Positions 6,035 through 10,732 of a DNA stretch of 10,732 nt are shown here, one piece after another. The position numbers and the translations under genes were made by a program. The notes below the pieces were generated by a model that saw nothing but the letters and a program-made list of their open reading frames with translations, made no database searches and was not told where the DNA came from. The stretch's first letter is position 1. Each line of letters starts with the position of its first letter. Source of the DNA: an uncultured Lachnospira sp. (lineage in GTDB: Bacteria; Bacillota; Clostridia; Lachnospirales; Lachnospiraceae); the NCBI GenBank assembly GCA_934358235.1, contig CAKRKK010000069.1, positions 1-10,732 on the forward strand, written 5' to 3'.

Positions 6035-6928
6035 ATGTTTAAGCTTATAAGTGATACATCATGCGACTGGGTTAAGGAGTATGCAGACAAGCATGATGTT
6101 ACATTAGTTCCATTATATACAACCTTTGATGGTCAGAATTATTATAAAGAGCAGTTTGAAATCAGCTATGATGAATTCTACAGAAAGATGACTGAGGAGA
6201 ATGCTTTTCCAAAGTCTTCTCTTCCTTCTATACAGGATTATGCTGATGCGTTCATGCCATCTGTAAAAGCAGGCATTCCTATTATATGCTGCTGTATAAC
6301 TACTTTCTTCTCAGGCTCTTACAATTCTGCATGCTCTGCAAGAGATATGATTCTTGAAGATCATCCTGATGCAAAGATTACAGTAATTAATTCTTTACAG
6401 AATTCTGCATCTATGTCTCTTTTCGTATATGAGGCTATGTGCATGAGAGATGCCGGATATTCTTACGAAGATGCTGTTAAGAAGCTTGAAGCTTTAAGAC
6501 CTTATGGAAGAATCATATTCACAACAGAATCTCTTGATTACCTTACAAAGGGTGGCCGTCTTGTAAAGACTGCAGCTATGATTACAAGTAAGTTAAGCCT
6601 GCGCCCAATCATTATTATGAAAGGCGGCGAGATTGGTGTTGGAGGTTTCTTTAGAACAAGAAAGAAAGCAAGAACAAAGGTAATTGATATGTTATGTAAG
6701 CACTTTGACGAGCCTGGCATAGATATCAATGATTATGATATTACTGTTGGTTACTGTACTAACCTTGAGGAAGCTGAAGAATTCCGTGCAGAGGTTGAAG
6801 CAGCAATTAAAACAAAGCTTCTTGAATCAGGTGTGGAATTCAACACAAGAATCGGTGTTGTAACAGCCTGCCATACAGGTCCAACTGCACTTGGTGCAGC
6901 ACTTATGCCTAAGTTTGACCATATTTAA
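6035..6928 (+). CDS. DegV family (FakB-like) fatty-acid-binding protein
   Basis: A 297-residue DegV-fold protein. Members characterised as FakB carry a fatty acid in the cytosol for phosphorylation by the kinase FakA, feeding exogenous fatty acids into phospholipid synthesis. Landmarks: an N-terminal SDTSCDW (residues 6-12), SSLPSIQDYADAF (61-73), the lipid-carboxylate loop region ITTFFSGSYNSA (88-99), LDYLTKGGRL (167-176), RTRKKA after residue 206, and the C-terminal HTGPTALG with H280. Length is normal. No fakA is nearby, as is common for scattered degV paralogues. The run of three cysteines at 85-87 (ICCCIT) lines the start of the binding loop and is unusual, but its meaning is unknown. 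It is a single-gene unit followed by a bidirectional terminator. Confidence 0.93.
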   Translation: MFKLISDTSCDWVKEYADKHDVTLVPLYTTFDGQNYYKEQFEISYDEFYRKMTEENAFPKSSLPSIQDYADAFMPSVKAGIPIICCCITTFFSGSYNSACSARDMILEDHPDAKITVINSLQNSASMSLFVYEAMCMRDAGYSYEDAVKKLEALRPYGRIIFTTESLDYLTKGGRLVKTAAMITSKLSLRPIIIMKGGEIGVGGFFRTRKKARTKVIDMLCKHFDEPGIDINDYDITVGYCTNLEEAEEFRAEVEAAIKTKLLESGVEFNTRIGVVTACHTGPTALGAALMPKFDHI

Positions 6929-6992
6929 ATTTAAACTTTATTTAGAGCATTTAACGCTCATATACCTTTTGAATGTTTTATGATTTCCATTT

Positions 6993-7051
6993 AAAAAAAG
7001 CCTGACGGGTGTGCATACTTAAGTAGGTCTGCACATCCGTCAGGCATTTTT
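6993..7051. terminator. Bidirectional rho-independent terminator between degV and dapL
   Basis: A 16-bp stem (7000-7015 with 7030-7045, one G-U pair, starting GCCTGACGG) encloses a 14-base loop. A run of seven A lies on the left (6993-6999) and ATTTTT on the right (7046-7051). It can therefore stop plus-strand DegV transcripts and minus-strand dapL transcripts, matching the convergent arrangement. Confidence 0.93.
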
Positions 7052-7108
7052 AATTCCATTAAGCTAAGCTTATCTGATTATTAATGTTTTACCCAAGCAC
7101 GCTTATCT

Positions 7109-8323
7109 TTAAAGAGCCTTAATTCTCTCTAATGCCTTTACTGTATTCTCATATGAACCAAAGGCTGTCAGTCTGAAATATCCCTCACCGCTTGGTCCAA
7201 AGCCTGAACCAGGTGTACCTACAACATTAGCATTCTCAAGAAGGTAGTCAAAGAATTCCCATGATGTCATCTTATCAGGAGTCTTTAACCAGATGTATGG
7301 TGCATTAACACCACCAGATACTGTATATCCTGCTGACTTTAAGCCTTCAAGTATAGTTCTTGCATTATTCATATAATATGCAATCTGCTCACCTGTCTGC
7401 TTCTGTCCTTCCTCTGTGTATACAGCCTCACCTGCTCTTTGAATAATATAAGGAGCACCATTAAACTTAGTACCATGTCTTCTTGCCCACAGGCTATGAA
7501 GCATAACATCTCCACACTTAAGCTCCTTAGGAACTACTGTAAATCCAAGTCTTGTACCTGTGAAGCCTGCATTTTTAGAAAAAGATCTAAGCTCTATCGC
7601 ACATGTTCTTGCACCCTCGCACTCATATATAGTATGAGGTACATTATCTTCTGAAATATATGCTTCATAAGCTGCATCATATATAATAACTGCACCTTCC
7701 TTATTAGCATAATCAACCCATCTTTGAAGCTCATCCTTTGTTATTGTTGAACCAGTTGGATTATTAGGGAAGCAAAGATATATAATATCCGGTGTTTCCT
7801 TTGGAAGCTCTGGTGCAAAATTAGTTTCTGCTGTACAAGGCATATAAATAACATTGCTCCATCTTTGCTGCTCTGGAATATAATCTCCAGTTCTTCCTGC
7901 CATTGCATTAGTATCCACATACACAGGATATACAGGATCACATACTGCAATCTTATTATCAACTGAGAAGATGTCTCCAATATTTCCTGAATCTGACTTA
8001 GCTCCATCACTTACAAATATTTCATCTGCAGCTATGTTGGCACCTCTCTTCTTATAGTCATGCTCAACAATGGCATTCCTTAAGAATTCATATCCAAGAT
8101 CTGGTGCATATCCATGGAATGTTTCTGCCTTTCCCATCTCATCAACTGCGTTATGTAATGAATCAATAACTACTGGTGCAAGTGGAAGTGTAACATCTCC
8201 TATACCAAGCCTTATGATTTCTTTGTCCGGATTAGCCGCACTATACGCGTTAACCTTTTTAGCAATAGTAGAAAACAGATAACTTCCTGGAAGCTTTAAA
8301 TAGTTCTCATTAATCTTAAACAT
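7109..8323 (-). CDS. dapL: LL-diaminopimelate aminotransferase
   Basis: A PLP enzyme of fold type I (EC 2.6.1.83) that converts tetrahydrodipicolinate directly to LL-2,6-diaminopimelate with glutamate as amino donor. This bypasses the succinyl and acetyl variants of the lysine/peptidoglycan pathway. The 404 residues match the family length. Visible landmarks: [10 protein letters not shown] (39-48), [14 protein letters not shown] (69-82), SDGAKSD (105-111), the FPNNPTGS loop (185-192), YDAAYEAY with D216, and the Schiff-base lysine K250 in [21 protein letters not shown] lies eight bases before the ATG. A good promoter lies about 90 bp upstream, and the gene ends at the shared terminator, so it appears monocistronic. 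No other lysine genes are adjacent, and no lysine riboswitch is seen in the short leader. Confidence 0.96.
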   Translation of the reverse strand: MFKINENYLKLPGSYLFSTIAKKVNAYSAANPDKEIIRLGIGDVTLPLAPVVIDSLHNAVDEMGKAETFHGYAPDLGYEFLRNAIVEHDYKKRGANIAADEIFVSDGAKSDSGNIGDIFSVDNKIAVCDPVYPVYVDTNAMAGRTGDYIPEQQRWSNVIYMPCTAETNFAPELPKETPDIIYLCFPNNPTGSTITKDELQRWVDYANKEGAVIIYDAAYEAYISEDNVPHTIYECEGARTCAIELRSFSKNAGFTGTRLGFTVVPKELKCGDVMLHSLWARRHGTKFNGAPYIIQRAGEAVYTEEGQKQTGEQIAYYMNNARTILEGLKSAGYTVSGGVNAPYIWLKTPDKMTSWEFFDYLLENANVVGTPGSGFGPSGEGYFRLTAFGSYENTVKALERIKAL

Positions 8324-8411
8324 TCTTCTCTCTCCTTATCCAAGTAACTTTTGATATTTGATGTATCGGTATTGCTACATTACTTTGCAATCCACTCAAT
8401 CCTTACATCAT

Positions 8412-8440
8412 ATTATATCCACATAGATATCGTATGTAAA
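8412..8440 (-). promoter_or_regulatory. Sigma-A-type promoter of dapL
   Basis: Minus-strand TTTACA (8435-8440) and TATAAT (8412-8417) are separated by 17 bp, a near-consensus housekeeping promoter. Transcription would start near 8405 and give a leader of about 80 nt. A second, weaker pair, TTGTTG (8476-8481) with TATAAT (8453-8458), also 17 bp apart, lies upstream beside the preceding terminator. Confidence 0.72.
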
Positions 8441-8480
8441 ATATCCGTTGCTATTATACAACACAGTTTACATAACAACA

Positions 8481-8533
8481 ATAAAAACAAGCACAAACCT
8501 AACAATAATAACTATTACTGCTATGCATGTGCT
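8481..8533 (-). terminator. Terminator of the cupin / J-domain unit
   Basis: On the minus strand AGCACA, starting within the J-domain stop codon (8528-8533), pairs with TGTGCT (8490-8495). An inner stem CAGTAAT/ATTATTG fits between them with one G-U pair. The hairpin is followed by TGTTTTTAT (8481-8489). The stem is interrupted, so strength is moderate. Confidence 0.55.
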
Positions 8534-9044
8534 ATGTTCCAAGATAAAATCTTAATAATCTTTCATATTCTTCGTTAATTGCGAGTACAAGTGCATTATC
8601 TCCATTCATATTATCCGGGTGATATATTTTTAATAATGCTCTGTATCTTTTCTTTACCGATTCAGTATCGTCCACACCTCTGAAGAATATCTTGACATTC
8701 TCTGCATTAGACATGCTTCTTCTGGCTTCACGGTACACCTTGTCACGATACATAAGCTTTTCTCTGTTAAACTTTTCTTTATCCAGTGCAAGCTGTCTTG
8801 TTTCTTTTTCTAATATGCTCCACTTCTGGTCAAATAACACACTCTGGCTCTCCAACTGTTTTTTTAGCAACTGGTTTTTCCTCTGCTGATTATGCAACAT
8901 TCCCTTTTGTATGTCAATAAGCTCCCTGTCTGCCTCCAGCTCTGACCTTAACTCATTAAGTCTTACATTTTCTCTGAAAAGATATTTTTTCTGTTCTTTT
9001 TCATCCAGTCCTTCAAATTTCTTTTCATCCATAAGCAACCCCAT
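8532..9044 (-). CDS. Coiled-coil protein with C-terminal J domain
   Basis: A 170-residue protein with no signal or membrane segment. Residues about 15-110 are charged and Leu/Lys/Glu/Gln-rich with heptad-like spacing, consistent with a long coiled coil. Residues about 117-168 read as a compact J domain: SVKKRYRALLKIYHPDN carries the HPD motif (142-144) that stimulates Hsp70 ATPase, followed by a helix AINEEYERLLRFY. Unlike DnaJ, the J domain is at the C-terminus and there is no Gly/Phe or zinc region. It is thus a specialised DnaK co-chaperone candidate; its client is unknown. Two starts are possible, this ATG or the ATG four codons in (9032); both have weak ribosome sites, the inner one with GGGG six bases away. 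It starts nine bases after the cupin stop, so co-translation is likely. Confidence 0.85.
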   Translation of the reverse strand: MGLLMDEKKFEGLDEKEQKKYLFRENVRLNELRSELEADRELIDIQKGMLHNQQRKNQLLKKQLESQSVLFDQKWSILEKETRQLALDKEKFNREKLMYRDKVYREARRSMSNAENVKIFFRGVDDTESVKKRYRALLKIYHPDNMNGDNALVLAINEEYERLLRFYLGT

Positions 9045-9053
9045 CAGTCATAA

Positions 9054-9389
9054 TCACTTAGCACTATGAAACCAGAACACCTTAACCGGTTCACATCCTT
9101 CTTTAGTCCTTATAGTATGGGCAACACCAGCTAACGCCACAAAAGAATCACCTTTCTTTATCGGAAATACAAGATCATCAAGTTTTGCATATCCTTCTCC
9201 CTCAAGAACATAAAAGCCTTCCTGATCTTCATGTACACCAGGTCTGTCTGAAAACTGTGTTGATGCATATATAGTTGTTCCTGATGCGCAGCCATTAGTA
9301 CACCCATTCTTTTCTGTAAGAAACCTGTGTGTTCTGCTGTCTGCTCCCTGTGTCTGTATAACCTCTTCCATTGTAATATATGGTTTCAT
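9054..9389 (-). CDS. Small single-domain cupin protein
   Basis: A 111-residue cytosolic cupin with one beta-barrel domain. Cupin motif 1 is visible as PGVHEDQEGFYVLEG, with H53 and E57 in the expected metal positions, while the usual first His of HxH is Gly51. Motif 2 is GDSFVALAGVAHT with H91. The barrel could therefore bind a metal with a reduced ligand set, or bind a small molecule. An extra CTNGC (C30, C34) precedes the barrel and C99 follows it. GGAGG lies six bases before the ATG. A J-domain gene follows nine bases downstream, and a GH105 gene lies upstream behind a terminator. KdgF-type uronate cupins are of similar size, but the resemblance is not close. Substrate unknown. Confidence 0.87.
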   Translation of the reverse strand: MKPYITMEEVIQTQGADSRTHRFLTEKNGCTNGCASGTTIYASTQFSDRPGVHEDQEGFYVLEGEGYAKLDDLVFPIKKGDSFVALAGVAHTIRTKEGCEPVKVFWFHSAK

Positions 9390-9413
9390 AATAATCCTCC
9401 ATTCTTGCGTATG

Positions 9414-9439
9414 GAAAATCTGATATTAATCTGATTTTC
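9414..9439 (-). promoter_or_regulatory. Palindrome in the cupin leader (operator or hairpin candidate)
   Basis: Two 11-base arms flank ATTA: GAAAATC-T-GAT and ATC-T-GATTTTC are complementary except for one T/T mismatch. The element ends about 25 bases before the cupin ATG and 15 bases before its GGAGG. Its symmetry suits a dimeric repressor; as RNA it would form a hairpin. No confident -10/-35 pair is seen around it. Confidence 0.5.
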
Positions 9440-9459
9440 AACACAGCATTTTATGTAAG

Positions 9460-9489
9460 CAAAAGAGGACCAATATTATATATTGATCC
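9460..9489 (-). terminator. Rho-independent terminator of the GH105 gene
   Basis: On the minus strand GGATCAATAT pairs with ATATTGGTCC (9480-9489 with 9467-9476, one U-G pair) around a three-base loop, followed by TCTTTTGC. It begins about 25 bases after the GH105 stop. The U-tract is short, so read-through into the cupin unit is possible. Confidence 0.65.
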
Positions 9490-9514
9490 CCCATTGAATA
9501 TAAACAATTCTATA

Positions 9515-10666
9515 TTATTTATTGTTCTTCTTATAAGTTAACATTTCTGTATAAGCAAGCAGGAATGGACCAACACCCTTTGCATCATCTTCAACTATAG
9601 GCTCTGACATATAATAATCATATGTTCCTGATCTTTCATTCTTACCACCAAAACCTGCAACAAGACAGATACCACCAAGTGACATCTTACCTTCATCAGT
9701 CTTTAAGTATTTAGCACATATACCATCAATAGCCTTTTCAGCATACTCTCTATAGCTTTCTGGAAGATATCCTAATCTTACACCCTTAAGAAGTGAATAT
9801 GCCATAATAGAACTTCCACTTGTTTCAAGATAGTTATTCTTCATACCACCATAGTTAACTACCTGATACCACATACCACTCTCGTCCTGGTACTTAAGCA
9901 TAGAATTAATAAGATCTACAAAAGCATCTTCAAGCATCTTACATTCTGCATCATACTTGTGGTCAGAATTATCAATCTTATCAAGTGTATCAAGAAGAGC
10001 CATGGCAAACCAGCCACTTGCCCTTAACCAGCACTGCTGTGATAAACCTGTTACTTTATCACACCAGAATGCTTCCCTGCTTACATCTATAGCATGATAA
10101 TATAATCCGTTAAGTGGATTCTTCATGTTTTCAATAACATACTTAAACTGTGCAAATATATCAGGATAATTCTTTCTGTTATTAAACTTAGTCTCATATT
10201 CAAGATAAAATGGCTGTCCCATATACATACCATCAAGCCATACCTGGTTAGGATATATATCCTTATGCCAGAAAGATCTTGCCTCGTTATTACATCTTGG
10301 CATAATTTCTATCTGTGAGTATACAAGATCAATAGCTTTTCTATACTTTTCTTTTCCTGTAAGATCATACAGCTCAAATAATGTCTTTCCTGCATTGACG
10401 TTATCAATATTCTTCTCACCAACACTATATCCTTCTATAGTTCCATCCTCATGAACTCTGTAATCGATAAAGTCATCTGCAAACTTAAGATACTTCTCAT
10501 CCTTTGTTACATCATACATCTGAAGTACTGCTTTTATCATAACACCATCAATATAATTCCAGTTAGACTTAATACCACCATCTCTTATCTTTTCTATGTT
10601 CCACATAGGTGCATCAGGTGTGCTTTTCTCAAGCAACTCATCAATGTATTTTACAATAATATCCAT
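9515..10666 (-). CDS. GH105 unsaturated rhamnogalacturonyl hydrolase
   Basis: A 383-residue (alpha/alpha)6-barrel hydrolase of family GH105 (YteR/YesR type). It removes the terminal unsaturated galacturonate left by rhamnogalacturonan or pectate lyases, releasing 4-deoxy-threo-hex-4-enopyranuronate. Two catalytic-site aspartates of YteR have clear equivalents: D88 in IDNVNAGK and D145 in QVWLDGMYMGQPF. Other landmarks are the WLRASGWFAMALLD helix, LETSGSSIMAYSLLKG, GGICLVAGFGG, and the C-terminal YYMSEPIVEDDAKGVGPF signature. No signal peptide is present, so it acts on imported oligosaccharides in the cytosol. AAGGAG lies seven bases before the ATG, a good promoter precedes it and a terminator follows, so it looks monocistronic. 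No transporter or lyase is visible, though upstream sequence is cut off. Confidence 0.95.
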   Translation of the reverse strand: MDIIVKYIDELLEKSTPDAPMWNIEKIRDGGIKSNWNYIDGVMIKAVLQMYDVTKDEKYLKFADDFIDYRVHEDGTIEGYSVGEKNIDNVNAGKTLFELYDLTGKEKYRKAIDLVYSQIEIMPRCNNEARSFWHKDIYPNQVWLDGMYMGQPFYLEYETKFNNRKNYPDIFAQFKYVIENMKNPLNGLYYHAIDVSREAFWCDKVTGLSQQCWLRASGWFAMALLDTLDKIDNSDHKYDAECKMLEDAFVDLINSMLKYQDESGMWYQVVNYGGMKNNYLETSGSSIMAYSLLKGVRLGYLPESYREYAEKAIDGICAKYLKTDEGKMSLGGICLVAGFGGKNERSGTYDYYMSEPIVEDDAKGVGPFLLAYTEMLTYKKNNK

Positions 10667-10699
10667 TATCCTTCTCCTTATACTTTCAATTTAGTTATA

Positions 10700-10728
10700 A
10701 TTATACCAACTTTCCGTAAATTTTACAA
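10700..10728 (-). promoter_or_regulatory. Promoter of the GH105 gene
   Basis: Minus-strand TTGTAA (10723-10728) and a perfect TATAAT (10700-10705) are 17 bp apart, with TGG directly before the -10 box (extended -10). Transcription would start near 10693, about 27 bases before the ATG. Confidence 0.75.
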
Positions 10729-10732
10729 CATT

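Noticed and set aside
8324..8411. Lysine riboswitch or T-box ahead of dapL
   Set aside because: The predicted leader is only about 80 nt and lacks the conserved cores of either element; a lysine riboswitch needs about 170 nt or more.
8351..8578. A 75-codon plus-strand frame in the spacer upstream of dapL
   Set aside because: Low-complexity Asn/Lys/Tyr-rich translation, no ribosome site, and it runs across the dapL promoter and the cupin/J-domain terminator on the opposite strand.

Overview
The window looks like chromosomal DNA from a low-GC, Gram-positive, endospore-lineage anaerobe, most likely a Lachnospiraceae member. The clues are an alpha/beta-type small acid-soluble spore protein, a DUF4364 protein (a family of Clostridia), LL-diaminopimelate aminotransferase, a FakB/DegV-type protein, a GH105 pectin-fragment hydrolase, GGAGG-type ribosome binding sites and AT-rich spacers. 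A pectin-using gut genus such as Lachnospira would fit, but genus is inference. I see no transposase, integrase, phage gene, CRISPR array, tRNA or rRNA.

Layout. Positions 2-3309 (+ strand) form a tight run: the C-terminal part of a malic enzyme (cut by the window edge), a TIGR01212/YhcC-like radical SAM protein, a DUF4364 winged-helix protein and a CgeB-like glycosyltransferase. The first three overlap by 1 and 4 bases, which suggests translational coupling. Positions 3310-3510 hold no protein gene but can fold into a roughly 165-nt RNA whose core resembles 6S RNA; this is a candidate only. Positions 3511-5677 (- strand) carry a DJ-1/PfpI protein, an S11 D-Ala-D-Ala carboxypeptidase-like protein and the spore protein, ending in a strong terminator. 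An AT-rich divergent spacer (5705-6024) contains four tandem 13-bp repeats. A DegV/FakB-like fatty-acid-binding protein (6035-6928, +) faces dapL (7109-8323, -) across a shared bidirectional terminator. The - strand then continues with a two-gene unit, a small cupin followed by a coiled-coil J-domain protein, ending in its own terminator (8481-8533). Last is a GH105 unsaturated rhamnogalacturonyl hydrolase with a clear promoter (10700-10728) and terminator (9460-9489).

How the genes fit together. Most are housekeeping or metabolic: malate decarboxylation, lysine/peptidoglycan precursor synthesis, fatty-acid handling, cell-wall trimming and pectin breakdown. The spore protein and the CgeB-like transferase hint at sporulation functions around 2.1-3.8 kb. 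The cupin lies just downstream of GH105, whose unsaturated uronate product is handled by small cupins (KdgF) in other bacteria. That link is speculative because a terminator separates the two and the cupin's ligand pattern is not typical of KdgF.

I found no convincing wholly new system. The items most worth a second look are the possible 6S-like RNA, the 13-bp repeat array, the carboxypeptidase lacking the usual Asn of its second active-site motif, and the cupin/J-domain unit with a palindrome in its leader.
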